Shown: piece by piece, positions 35,200-45,937 of the stretch
Layout of the letters: every line of letters starts with the position of its first letter
Position numbering within the stretch: the first letter of the stretch is position 1
Source: Ariolimax columbianus
Lineage: Eukaryota > Mollusca > Gastropoda > Stylommatophora > Arionidae
Reading direction: 5' to 3'
DNA: 64,000 bases
Assembly (NCBI GenBank): GCA_036924085.1
Contig: JAVGWX010000008.1
Location: forward strand, 55,206,814-55,270,813
Translations under genes and position numbers: made by a program
The notes under the pieces: generated by a model
Told to the model about the DNA's origin: nothing
Databases searched by the model: none
The model's input: only the letters and a program-made list of their open reading frames with translations

Positions 35200-36400
35200 A
35201 GATAAAGGGTTTGAGAGTCAGTAATACTATTGTGGTTAACATGTGGATAGTAAGATACTATGTAGGAATTTAAATATTGTTGTGTATGTGTTAACATGGG
35301 GATAGTAAAGATAATATGTAGGAATTTAAATATTGTTGTGTATGTATTAACTTGGGGATAGTAAGAAAATATGTAGGAATTTAAATATTGTTGTGTATGT
35401 GTTAGCATGTGGACAGTAAGATACTATGTAGAAGATTAAAGCTTGGTGTCAGTCTGCTAATATGTTGATAGTGAGATACTATGTAGAAGATTACAACTTG
35501 GTGTCAGTCTGCTAATATGTTGATAGTGAGTTACTATGTAGGACATTAAAGCTAGTGTTAGTCTACTAGCGACTACAGCGACACATCCTTAGCACTCATT
35601 GGTACGATTTTGTCTGGAATGTAGATGTTTCAGCAAAGACACATTTCCCCCCATCTCAGTTATTCTGGAATGTCACAGCATTTTCCTGTTCGGTCATGTT
35701 GTCCACCTGGACAAGGAGGTCCCAGCTCACCAGATTCTTCAAAAGACAGTCAACAGTGTAAACGGCCTTCACCCTGCTGGCTGGAATCGCCGTAGAGGTC
35801 GTCACCGAAACATGTGGCTTCGACAAGTAGCGGCTTCCCCATATGCCTTAGAGGAGGCCTGGCAGCATGCAGTTACAACTGGACATGGTGCTGTTCATCC
35901 GACGCAACAGGCCCCAGACACCTAAGGGAACATTATTATGTTAGTCTACTAACATGTGGATAGTAAGATATTTTTCAAGACAGTAAATCTCCAAGTTGGT
36001 TATCATCTGTTGATTTGTAACTAGTAAGATCTTATGTAGGAGATTAAAGCTCAGTATCTGACTTCTAACATGTGGATAGTAAGATAATATGTAGATCATT
36101 AAATCCTGGTGTCCCTTCAGGTCGGAGTGGCTGCACCACAGCTTCTGTCTCAGCGCTGCGTCCTCTGGTAACTGATTTCACTAAAACATGAAGTCTGTTA
36201 ACATGGTGACAGTAAAATGCTATGTAGGACATACGTTTTGATGTTGGACTGTTAATTTATGGATTCTATCGTATTATATAGGACTGTAAAGTTTGGTGGC
36301 CGTCTACATCTGTTGCTATATGGAAAGAAAGATATGTAAGGTATCAAATCTCAGTGGCGGTCTGTTAACACGTGGATAGTAAGAAAATATGTATGGTTTC
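35200..36400. repeat. 55-bp-unit minisatellite, left part
   Basis: Units contain TTAACATGTGGATAGTAAGATACTATGTAGGA with a variable second half. A local sub-family at about 35228-35405 (GGAATTTAAATATTGTTGTG) is repeated three times. Interrupted by a LINE at 35569-35938 and continued after the LINE at 36413-39133. Confidence 0.9.
35569..35938 (+). mobile_element. LINE 3' end, ATT-tailed family (copy 2), 13-bp TSD in minisatellite
   Basis: Protein blocks IFLFGHVVHLDKEVPAHQI and WNRRRGRHRNMWLRQVAAS, then CAGACACCTAAGGGAACATT and a short ATT tail. TGTTAGTCTACTA flanks it at 35556-35568 and 35939-35951, and the 55-bp unit continues across the insertion. The 108-codon ORF (35599-35925) is the RT C-terminus only. 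Confidence 0.85.
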
Positions 36401-37376
36401 AAATCTCAGTGGCAAGCAAACAGCAAGAGAAAGTTGGAAAAATAAAACGGAAAGTTTAAACCTGGACAAAGAAGGGAACAAGCTATGGAAGCTAGTCAGA
36501 GCCATGAATGACGAAACCCCGTCAAATAAACAAATTACTATCAAGCAGGGCGAGAACTTGATCACAGGTAAGAAAGCCGCAAACGCCTTTGTCGATCACT
36601 ATGCCAGAGCAAACCACAACGAGGTCCCTGCAAATAAGCATACAGACATTAGCGAAGAGCTAAAGGGACACGAAAACATAAATACGGCTCCTGAAGAGCA
36701 CATGATGGCCAAACTAACAATGCGCGAAATGGAAGAGGCTATGAGAACACTAAAGAAAAGGAAATCTCCCGGAAAAGACGGGATAACAAACGAAATGCTG
36801 ATGGGGCTGGGCCAAACAGCGAAGAAAAAACTACTATCAGTCCTGAACCAAAGCTGGAAAAGGGGTATTGTACCCCAGGCATGGAAAGATGCAATACTGG
36901 TACCAGTACCAAAAACAGGAAAGGACAAAACAGATCCGAATGGATACAGGCCCATAAGCCTACTGAGCTGTGTCGGCAAGCTGATGGAACGGATGATAAA
37001 CACCAGACTGATGTGGCATCTGGAAGAAAAACGAATACTAATTCCACAGCAAGCCGGCTTTAGACAGCACAGATCCACTGAGGACCAGGTCATCCTCATA
37101 GCCCAGGAGATAGAAGATGCCTACCAGGCACAGAAACACACAGTAGCTGTTTGGGTGGATCTGGAAAAGGCATTTGACAAAGTCTGGAAGGATGGACTTA
37201 CAGTCAAGCTAAGAAGAAGTGATGTTTGTGGGAAGATGTACAAGTGGATCAACCACTACCTCAAACAAAGAACGGCCAGAGTCCAAGTACAAGGGCAGAT
37301 GAGCAAAAAGGTGACACTCGAGCAGGGAGTACCCAAGGGGGAGTACTGTCACCCACACTCTTCCTGGTATATATAA
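36372..37376 (+). CDS. Family A LINE: EN-RT linker and RT fingers/palm
   Basis: 334 codons. The first 14 codons are minisatellite flank, so the element frame really begins at 36413 and has no native start. Motifs: SPGKDGI (132-138), YRPISLL (192-198), AGFRQHRST (228-236), VDLEKAFDKVW (262-272, first catalytic Asp 263), VTLEQGVPKG (314-323). After 323 the frame is wrong: a single base appears lost in the G run 37337-37341, and the next RT block (GGVLSPTLF) is read in the overlapping frame. Reverse transcription of its own RNA at a nicked target is the family role. This copy could not make an unbroken RT. Confidence 0.85.
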   Translation: MDSKKICMVSNLSGKQTARESWKNKTESLNLDKEGNKLWKLVRAMNDETPSNKQITIKQGENLITGKKAANAFVDHYARANHNEVPANKHTDISEELKGHENINTAPEEHMMAKLTMREMEEAMRTLKKRKSPGKDGITNEMLMGLGQTAKKKLLSVLNQSWKRGIVPQAWKDAILVPVPKTGKDKTDPNGYRPISLLSCVGKLMERMINTRLMWHLEEKRILIPQQAGFRQHRSTEDQVILIAQEIEDAYQAQKHTVAVWVDLEKAFDKVWKDGLTVKLRRSDVCGKMYKWINHYLKQRTARVQVQGQMSKKVTLEQGVPKGEYCHPHSSWYI

Positions 37377-39133
37377 ACGATATTACAGAGAATATACCAA
37401 GAAGAGTCCATAGCTCAATGTTTGCAGACGATCTGGCTATGTGGACCTCTGAAAAGAATCTCACCATAGCAAGAAATCGGATGCAGACGGCCCTAACATC
37501 GCTGGAAGAGTGGGCGAACTCATGGCTGGTCAAAATAAACGAGGAAAAAACCACATGCACAATATTCTCGCTCTCATTAAAACCCCAAAGTACCAAATTA
37601 AGCCTAAATGGCAAAATCCTGCAGCCAAACGACAACCCAACCTATCTGGGAGTCACATTTGATCGGCGCATGACATGGAAAAGTCAGATTGAGAGAAACC
37701 GAATGAAAGCCAGAGAAAGAATGGCGATCATGAGGAAACTTGCTGGCACAAGCTGGGGAGCAGACGAAGGCATACTAAAGAAACTGTACACTGGAAGAGT
37801 GAGACCAGTTCTCGAGTATGGCATCGCGGCATGGACAACAGCAGCGAAGGCGAACTTCGATAAAGTTAACAAACTTCAAAACCAAGCCATGAGAATTATA
37901 ACAGGTGGCATGAAGTCAACGCCAATTGTAGAACTTGAAAAAATTACAAAACTGCAATCCATGACCGACAGAAGAGACTGCAGAGCCCAGCTGCAGTCAG
38001 AGAAACTCCAAAGACTGACGGACCATCCAATGTACCAGAGACTAAACAATTTGGGAACTGGGAAACTAAAGCGGAGAAACTTTGCAGAAATAGCCAAAGC
38101 AAAGATGCACGAAGATCCCATAAACGCACTAACAACACCAAAACCCATCACTACTGTACGAAAACCTACTTGGAGGCAGGATATATTTCCAGAGGTGGTA
38201 GAAAATATACCAGGTATTGCAAACAAAAACTGCCAGACCGAAAAAGAAAGGAGAGACACTACCCTAAGCTTCATAACGAAAAGCTACCCAAGCATGGACT
38301 GGACCCATGCATACACCGACGGTTCTGTAACAAACACTACACAGAACGGAGGGGCAGGAGCATTCCTGAACCTACCAAATGGCAGAAAAATAACACTGTC
38401 ATTCGCTACTGGTAAGTACACAAGCAATTTCAGAGCGGAGGCAGAGGCACTGAGGGCGGCAGTGGAAGAAATGGCAACACACAGTGAAAATGAGAGCCAC
38501 ATAGTCTTGCTGACAGATGCTCTCGCCGTAGTCACAGCGCTAAAAAGCCAGAAAAACACTGAGCTTAATGACTTAAGAGCAGCACTCTGCAAACTGTGCC
38601 AGCTGTCCGCACCAAAAAGGGTAGTGGTACAGTGGGTTCCGTCACACTGCAACATCCAAGGCAACGAGGAGGCAGACAGACTGGCAAAAGAAGGTGCAAG
38701 GCTACCACAAACAGATACCAGTATGACGTACGAAGAGTCAAAACGGCTTATCAAAGCCAGGTACATGACCAAATGGGAAACCAAACATACTGGTTACACC
38801 AAAAACGATGCCTATTACCAGTTGAACCGAAGAGAGCAGGTCGTTGTCTTCAGACTTCGCACTGGCCACAATAGACTGAGGTACCACCTATTCAACAAAT
38901 TGAAGATAGGGTGTACCGACGAATGCCCGTGCGGTACTGGTAAAATGACGACTGAACATCTGCTGCAGAACTGCCCGACATACGGGGACCAGAGAGAGCA
39001 GATGTGGCCATTGCCAGTGGAACTGCAAGACAAGCTCTATGGTAGTGGCGAGAGTCTCAGGATGACCGCCGCTTTTTTCGAAAAAATAATGGTTACTGTC
39101 TGACTGTGTACGCAGAAGAAGAAGAAGAAGAAG
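36413..39133 (+). mobile_element. Family A LINE, best-preserved copy, 12-bp TSD
   Basis: Flanked by AAATCTCAGTGG at 36401-36412 and 39134-39145, inside the 55-bp minisatellite. It is 5'-truncated after the endonuclease. It holds the EN-RT linker, the complete RT except for one frameshift, the RNase H, the Cys-rich tail, a TGA stop at 39101-39103 and a GAA tail. The clean TSD and nearly open frames mark a recent insertion. RT plus RNase H in one polyprotein is the layout of I/LOA-type non-LTR elements. Confidence 0.95.
37226..39103 (+). CDS. Family A LINE: RT palm/thumb, RNase H, Cys-rich tail
   Basis: 625 codons. The first 36 or so are out-of-frame overlap with the upstream ORF. Real homology starts at GGVLSPTLFLVYIND (38-52). 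The catalytic box is FADD (66-69), followed by the thumb (YLGVTFDRRMTWKSQ, 140-154) and RNase H with Asp365, Glu405, Asp431 and Asp484. The tail has Cys567-X-Cys569, His578 and Cys583. All key RNase H residues are present and no stop occurs until the natural TGA. Its closest relatives in the window are 27792-29169, 9600-11170, 29523-30493 and 62487-64000. Confidence 0.88.
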   Translation: MWEDVQVDQPLPQTKNGQSPSTRADEQKGDTRAGSTQGGVLSPTLFLVYINDITENIPRRVHSSMFADDLAMWTSEKNLTIARNRMQTALTSLEEWANSWLVKINEEKTTCTIFSLSLKPQSTKLSLNGKILQPNDNPTYLGVTFDRRMTWKSQIERNRMKARERMAIMRKLAGTSWGADEGILKKLYTGRVRPVLEYGIAAWTTAAKANFDKVNKLQNQAMRIITGGMKSTPIVELEKITKLQSMTDRRDCRAQLQSEKLQRLTDHPMYQRLNNLGTGKLKRRNFAEIAKAKMHEDPINALTTPKPITTVRKPTWRQDIFPEVVENIPGIANKNCQTEKERRDTTLSFITKSYPSMDWTHAYTDGSVTNTTQNGGAGAFLNLPNGRKITLSFATGKYTSNFRAEAEALRAAVEEMATHSENESHIVLLTDALAVVTALKSQKNTELNDLRAALCKLCQLSAPKRVVVQWVPSHCNIQGNEEADRLAKEGARLPQTDTSMTYEESKRLIKARYMTKWETKHTGYTKNDAYYQLNRREQVVVFRLRTGHNRLRYHLFNKLKIGCTDECPCGTGKMTTEHLLQNCPTYGDQREQMWPLPVELQDKLYGSGESLRMTAAFFEKIMVTV

Positions 39134-39145
39134 AAATCTCAGTGG

Positions 39146-42100
39146 TGGTCTCTGTTATCATGTAGATAGTAAGATACTATGTAGGGTATTAAATCTTGTT
39201 GTTGGTCTATTAACATGGGAATGGTAAGATAATATGTAGAGTATCAAATCATGATGCTGGTCTGTAAATTTGTGGATGATAAGTTAATATGTAGGATATC
39301 AAATCTCGTTGTTGGTCTGTTAACGTGGGGATGGTAAGATAATATGTATGGCAGTAAAGCTCAGTGTTATTCTGGCATGTGGATTTAAAGATAAAATGTA
39401 GGACATTGAAGCTTGTGTGGATCTATTTATATGTGATTAGTAGGATAATATGCACGACATTAATAGACATGGTCAGTTTGTTTAGATGTGAAAAGTAAGA
39501 TACTATATGGGACAGTAAAGCTTGTTGTAGGTCTACATCTTTTGCCTTGTGAATATCAAGATAATATTTAGGACAATAAACCTCGGTGTCATTCTGTTTC
39601 CATAGTGATAGTCAGATAATAAGATAATTAAGCCTATTGCTATCTCTTTATTTGTGGAACAGAAGATTATTTTGTTTTTGTTTTTTGCGATAAGGCTCAG
39701 TGTGGGTCTATTAATAATTTGATTAGAAACATTTTTTTTACAACACTACAGCTCGGTGTTTGTCTGTTGACATGGAGACAGCAGGAAGCCGTTATAACAT
39801 TCAGTCTTGGTGTCTGTCTGTTTACAAAACGAAGGTAAGACACTGTAAAGGACATTAAAGCTTGATATTTGCCTGTTAACATCTGGGTATGAACAGGATA
39901 TGTAGGACAATAAAGCTCAGTGTTGGTATGTTAACGTGTGGAAAGTAAAATACTATGTAGGGCATCACCGCTCATTTTTGGTCTGTTTACCTGGGGATAA
40001 TAATATACTATATAGGATACCTAATCATGATGTTGGTCTGTTTTCATGTGGATAGGGAGATAATATATAGAGCATTATATCTTGATTGCTGTGTATTAAC
40101 ATTTGGACATTAGGAAAATATGTAGGACATGAAAGTTCACTGTTGGTGTGTTAACAAGTGGATAGTATGATGCTATGTAGCAAAGTAAAACTTGCTGTCA
40201 TTCTGTAAACAAGTGGATAGTATGATGCTATGTAGCAAAGTAAAACGTGCTGTTGTTCTTTTAACAAGTGGATAGTATGATGCTATGTAGCAAAGTAAAA
40301 CTTGCTGTCGTTCTGTTAACAAGTAGATAGTATGATGCTATGTAGCAAAGTAAAGCTTGCTGTTGTTCTGTTAACATGTGAAAAGTAAAACAATATGTTG
40401 GACATTAAAGATTCCTATGAGACTGCTAGCTTCTGGACAGTAAGATAACATGTAGGACATTAACAAATAAGAATGGTTTGTTAACATGCAAACAGTTTAA
40501 TAGTACATGGGACAATAAAACTCAGTGTCTGTCTGCTAACAGTTGTAGAGTAAGATACTACGTAGGTCATCTATGCTAAAAGCTCGGTGTTTGTTTATTA
40601 ACATGTGAACAGTAAGATATTATTTTTAACAGTTAAGCTCAGCATCTGCCTGTTAACATGTAGTTTGCAATATATTATGTATTGCACTAAAATGAGGTGT
40701 TGGTCTGCTTCTGTTGACAGTAAGATACTTTATAGGATATTCAAGCTCTGTGTTGGTTTGTTAACATTGAGGCAGTGAGAAACTGTGTAGGACATTCAAG
40801 CTCTGTGTTGGTTTGTTAACATCGTGACAGTGAGAAACTATGTAGGACATTCAAGCTCTGTGTTTTTTTGTTAACATTGTGACAGTGAGAAACTATGTAG
40901 GACATTCAAGCTCTGTGTTGGTTTGTTAACATTGTGACAGTGAGAAACTATATAGGACATTCAAGCTCTGTGTTGTTTTGTTAACATTGAGGCAGTAAGA
41001 AATTGTGTAGGACATTCAAGCTCTGTGTTGGTTTGTTAACATTGTGGCAGTAAGAAACTATGTAGTGCCTCAATGCTCTGGATCAATCTTTAACATCTAG
41101 ATAGTAGATAGTGTATAGCACATTAAATCTAGAGTTGGTTTGTTAATATGTGGATTGTAAGATTTTATGTAGGACATTAAAGCTTTCTGTCTGATAACAT
41201 TGGGATTGTACAATATTTTGAATGACAATAAAGCTTAATATTGGTCTGTTAATATACAGATAACAAATTACTATGTAGTATGTAGGACTGTAATGTTTTG
41301 TATAAGTGTACATCTGTTTACATGGGATAGTACGATACGTTATGGGACATTACAGTTTATTATATGTATGTTAATATTCTAACAGTAAGGTATTATATAA
41401 ATGACTGTTAGCATGTGTTTAGGTAGATACTTTGTGGGACATTAAAACTTGATGTTGGCATGTTAACTTGTGGATAGAAAGATGCTATATATAGGACCTT
41501 AAAACTTGATGTAGCATAGTAAGATGCTAACTAGGACTATAATGCCCAGGGTAGGTATGTTAACATGTGCATAGTAAGATACTAGCTAGGACTGTAATGC
41601 CCAGGGTCGGTTTGTTAACATGTGCATAGTAAGATACTAGCTAGGACTGTAATGCCCGAGGGTGAGTTTGTTAACATGTGGATAGTAAGATACTAGCTAG
41701 GACTGTAATGCCCAGGGTGGGTTTGTTAACATGTAGATAGTAAGATACTAGCTGGGACTGTAATGCCTGAGAGTGAGTTTGTTAACATGTGGATAATAAG
41801 ATACTAGCTAGGACTGTAATGCCCAAGGTGAGTTTGTTAAAATGTGGATAGTAAGATACTAGCTAGGACTGTAATGCCCAGGGTAGGTTTTTTAACATGT
41901 TGATAGTAAGATACTAGCTGGGACTGTAATGCCTGAGGGTGAATTTGTTAACATGTGGATAGTAAGATGCTAGCTAGGACTGTAATGCCTTAGAGTGAGT
42001 TTGTTAACATGTTGATAGTAAGGTACTAGCTAGGACTGTAATGCTCAGGGTCAGTTTGTTAACATGTGGATAGTAAGATACTAGCTAGGACTGTAATGCC

Positions 42101-42745
42101 CAGGGTGGGTTTGTTAACATGTAGATACTAGCTAGGACTGTAAGGCCTGAGGGTGAGTTTGTTAATATGTGGATAGTAAGATACTAGCTAGGACTGTAAT
42201 GCCCATGGTGGGTTTGTTAACATATGGATAGTAAGATAATAGCTAGGACTGTAATGCCTGAGGGTGAGTTTGTTAACATTTGGATAGTAAGATACTAGCT
42301 GGGACTGTAATGCCTGAGAGTGAGTTTGTTAACATGTTGATAATAAGATACTAGCTAGGACTGTAATGCCCAAGGTGAGTTTGTTAACATGTGGATAGTA
42401 AGATACTAGCTAGGAATGTAATGCCCAGGGTAGGTTTTTTAAAATGGGGATAGTAAGATACTAGCTGGGACTGTAATGCCTGAGGGTGAGTTTTTTAACA
42501 TGTGGATAGTAAGATGATAGCTAGGACTGTAATTCCTGATGGTGAGTTTGTTAACATGTGGATAGTAAGATACTAGCTAGGACTGTAATGCCCAGGGTGG
42601 GTTTGTTAACATGTGGATAGTAAGATACTAGCTAGGACTGTAATGCCCAGGGTTGGTTTGTTAACATGTGGATAGTAAGATACTAGCTAGGACTGTAATG
42701 CCTAGGGTGAGTTTGTTAACATGTGGATAGTAAGATAATATTTCA
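39146..42745. repeat. 55-bp-unit minisatellite, right part, with homogenised sub-arrays
   Basis: Continues the array at 35200-36400. Local sub-families: about 40147-40375 (CAAGTGGATAGTATGATGCT), about 40737-41065 (ATTGTGACAGTGAGAAACTA) and 41530-42745 (ACTAGCTAGGACTGTAATGC, about 22 units). All have units of 55-56 bp. A GTTAAC site recurs in most units. There is no coding potential and no spacer-like sequence. Confidence 0.95.
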
Positions 42746-43054
42746 GACATTAATGCTTATTGTCAAGTCTCTATATTTTATCAATTGTAGTGATGTGAAT
42801 GCTTGCTTCTGGTGGTAAAACTGGGAGAGTTCAAAACCCAGTCCTCTCATACCCCAGTCTCTGTTTTGTAGCCTGTGGAGTATAAAACATAGATAGGAAT
42901 GGCTCAAATACCGATTTAGAACAAAATCAAGAACTTAACTTCTGTTATGACTTACAATGCCTTTATCAGGTACAGCAGTCAATACAAATAAGAATATCAA
43001 ACCTATCATAGCAGTGAATTGAGTAGGAGCTGGTTTATTTTCCAGATGTTTTAT
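42746..43054. other. No recognisable gene
   Basis: Short stretch between the minisatellite and a LINE. Nothing identified. Confidence 0.4.
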
Positions 43055-43664
43055 AGTCTTGCATTTACCTTTTTTCCATGACTTTTCCAACACAGCTGAG
43101 CAGGCTTTTTGTCCTATAGCTTTCCTTGCTTATCTTCACCTTTTTTTGTTTTCTGATTGGGATAATGATAGCCTTCCGCCACAGGTCTGGGATCCTACCC
43201 GTGCTCCATTATTGATTACAGATTTTCAGGAGTTTTCTTCTTGACCCTTGATCTAGGTTTTTAATCATGTGATGCCATCTTTTCCTGGAGCTTTCTTGTT
43301 TTTCAGTTTCTGAATAGCAGTGTTTATCTCTACTATTTTGAATGATGCCTTCATTCAGGGATCCGCATTCTGTGTCTTCAGGTTCTCTTTTATCTCTTTT
43401 CTGACCTCTAGTTTGCGTTCTCGTGTCAATGTTGTAGTACGCTCCTCTCTGAAAAATTCAGCCAGGATGTTTGCTGCCATTTTCCCTGTATGATGTTTCT
43501 CATTTTCCTTAATGACTGTCTTCCCATGGCTCCCTCTGGTTTCTTCATTTAATGCTCTTATCAGCTTCCAGAAATTACTTGTACCTCTTTCCATGCTTAG
43601 GCTTTCAGTCTTTTCCTGCCAATTTCTTTGGATCTCACCCTTCTTTGACTCTATGAATGTGTTT

Positions 43665-44096
43665 TTAATTTTGCTCTGTTTCCCTGTTTTTATCTGGTGA
43701 AGGATGTTTTTTCATGGTATCTCTTGTCTCACTTAGTTCTTTGTGCATTTTGCCTAGTTTATTGCTCCAATAGGGTTTATAGGTTTTCCGTTTTCCACAT
43801 GGATTTGATTTATTTACTGCCTGGATGATAGCCTCCGTCATGATGGTAACATTTTTATTTAAATTTTTGGCATGGGATATATTTTCACAGAGTTTATTTA
43901 CATTTTCTCTAAATAGAATCCAGTTTGCTCCTTTGAAATTCCAGCGTGGGTGCATATCTGTTATCTCTGTTTGTCCCATATTACATATTTCTAAAGTGAT
44001 TGGGACATGGTCGCTTCCATCCAGTTGGCTGTTGACTGTTCTTGCTGTTAGCCGGTGAAGGTCGTCCGTTGCCATCGCAAGGTCTGGAGTACTCAT
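43665..44096 (-). pseudogene. Endonuclease C-terminus and linker ORF of the LINE
   Basis: 143 open codons. SDHVPITLEI matches the conserved SDHxP motif of APE-type endonucleases, and the following WNFKGANW and YWSNKLGKMHKEL blocks are linker. It is part of the larger broken element. The frame continues, shifted, into 43355-43594. Confidence 0.7.
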
Positions 44097-44363
44097 TTTT
44101 TTCCATATTCTAGAGTACTATGTGTGCCTATCGTCTCGCCTATTTATTAAGATGACTTTGTTTTCCATCATCTAATCTTCTACCCCCCCGTCTCTCTGGT
44201 CCATTGTTTTGTAGCCCCAGTTTGGGGTGTGACTGTTAAAATCTCCCACTATGAGGTGTCTCGACTCTTCAATTTTGACTTTGTATATTGCCAGAGCTGT
44301 GGCCGGTGGACTATAGAAGTTTGTTATCATTGAGTCTCATGTGATGTATTTTAATTCATCTGG

Positions 44364-44422
44364 AGGGGACGGCGTGGCCTAGTGGTTAGGTGACACGGCT
44401 CACAACTCATAAAAAAATAATA
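44364..44422 (+). mobile_element. Tailed tRNA-half-like insertion, 59 bp, 11-bp TSD
   Basis: AGGGGACGGCGTGGCCTAGT and GGTTAGGTGACACGGCTCAC form a tRNA-like or SINE-head 5' half with an A-box-like TGGCCTAGTGG. An A-rich tail (ATAAAAAAATAATAA) follows directly, with no B box. AATTCATCTGG flanks it at 44353-44363 and 44423-44433. It lies inside the minus-strand LINE. Confidence 0.75.
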
Positions 44423-45299
44423 AATTCATCTGGTCCAGATCTATTTGTTTCAACTGCTGGTAAAGAGTCTTTTACTAGTGTTATTATTCATCCTTTAGTT
44501 CTTTTTGCCCTATCTTGACGGAAACATTCATATCTTCGGATGAACAATTTTGAGTTTCTATTAAGTGTGTTTCCTGAATACACATAATGTCTATATCGTT
44601 TTCTTTGAGAAATTCTTGCAGTTCCGAGTTCGGGTTTTTTGTTTCTCACGCCCTCTGCATTCCATTGTACCAGTTTCAGGTTCCAAGTTTGTTGATCAGC
44701 CCCACTATTCTGCCTCCCCCTGTAGGAGCGACACCATGACGATAGGGTAGACTGTCGCTTGACCATATCCTGTTGGTGCGTGTGTGTCCTGATTTTTCCC
44801 GGTCCCTGCGCCGTAGCTGACACACTCCGTCTTCGGCAGTTCGGGTTGGGTTTTCTGTTTTGGGTTGTCTCCCATAGCCTTTCCATCTCCCGATAGTACC
44901 TCCAAGGCAGTAGGTTGGTTTGTCTACCGTGGTTTCCTTTCCGTGGCTAGATCAAATAGCGGCTCTTACCCGCTTGGTGTAAACGTCATAGGACACATGG
45001 GGTATTTCAGTGGGGAAAGCAGTGCCACCAGAAAGCTGCCCAGCCCGAGCGACAACATGTTGTTAATTCTGAATTTAGGTCGCTTGCATGTTCTTCTTAT
45101 TCTTCTTCTTCCTCTTCGTTCGTTCTCAATCTCCCACTACCAAACCCTGAAAGGGCTTAAGTAGCAGAATGCAGTTCAGAGAACGGATTCCGTTGTGTCG
45201 TAGTTGATAGCTTGACTGCGATATTTGCACCTTTCGGTCCAACACATCCGACTTCAGCAAGCATTTTTTGAGTACCGGGTTAGCATTCCCTCTTCGATC

Positions 45300-45905
45300 C
45301 CTTCTCCTTAGCCAGTCTGCCCTGCTGCAGCCTGTTATCCAGGATCACCGCGTGGAGGTGTAGAAGGGTATTGGCAGCCCTGGTTCGCTGGCCCTGAGGC
45401 TAGCAGTCAGCTATAGGTCGCTGACCACTGCAGCTCATGCGCTGCTCCACGTCCTCCAGGTCCTCGCCATCGATGATGATTGGGTCATCGTTAGCGAAGC
45501 GGTTACGCGTGACGTTTTGTATTGAAGGTGTTCACCCTCGAGGCCAGTTGTTCTCCCTACTTTATTAACCATAGCTACCATCTGGTTGAGGTCTTTGTTT
45601 CTGTGATGAGCACTAAATCATCCTGATGCGATAGGATCCCCCTGACAAACACCTTTCTGGACGGATTCTATTAACGACTTTTGAAAGTGGGGACAGGTTT
45701 TCGTACTTTCTTCAATAGTAGTTAGCAAGGATTTTGACATAGTCAGAAATAATGCCTTGGTCCAGCAGCGAGTGGCAGACGAAACGTGGCTGTACAGAGC
45801 CGAATGCTTTCTTATAATCGATAATAGGTGACGATTAAAGGAGTTTGATTCTCTCTGGGTGTTTCAATTAGACGACAGCAGATTGAGATGTGGTTCATCG
45901 GTGGG
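45300..45905 (-). mobile_element. LINE RT middle and 3' part, second half of an interrupted element
   Basis: On the minus strand MNHISICCRLIETPREN, then DYKKAFGSVQPRF, SLLDQGIISDYVKILANYY, and scattered later blocks. This is the RT palm start with many frameshifts. It follows, in element order, the piece at 46560-47170. Confidence 0.65.
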
Positions 45906-45937
45906 TAGCTTGGAGAAGGTGACGCATCCTAGCAAGT

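Larger units (their letters stand above)
43055..45090 (-). mobile_element. Family A-related LINE with endonuclease, 3'-truncated
   Basis: On the minus strand: LKLVQWNAEGVRNKKPEL and a frameshifted IMCIQETHL (endonuclease N-terminus, about 44700-44560), then LDGSDHVPITLEI (SDH motif, 44010). A long linker includes ESLSMERGTSNFWKLIRALN (43600), then KNKKAPGKDGIT (43290) and SLLSCVGKVMEK (43095), after which it stops. Several frameshifts and stops occur. The linker and RT start resemble 36413-37000, so this supplies the endonuclease half missing there, from a related but different family. Confidence 0.85.

Noticed and set aside
41530..42745. CRISPR-like appearance of regular 55-bp repeats
   Set aside because: The whole unit is repeated with scattered changes. 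There are no unique spacers, the genome is eukaryotic, and no cas genes are present.
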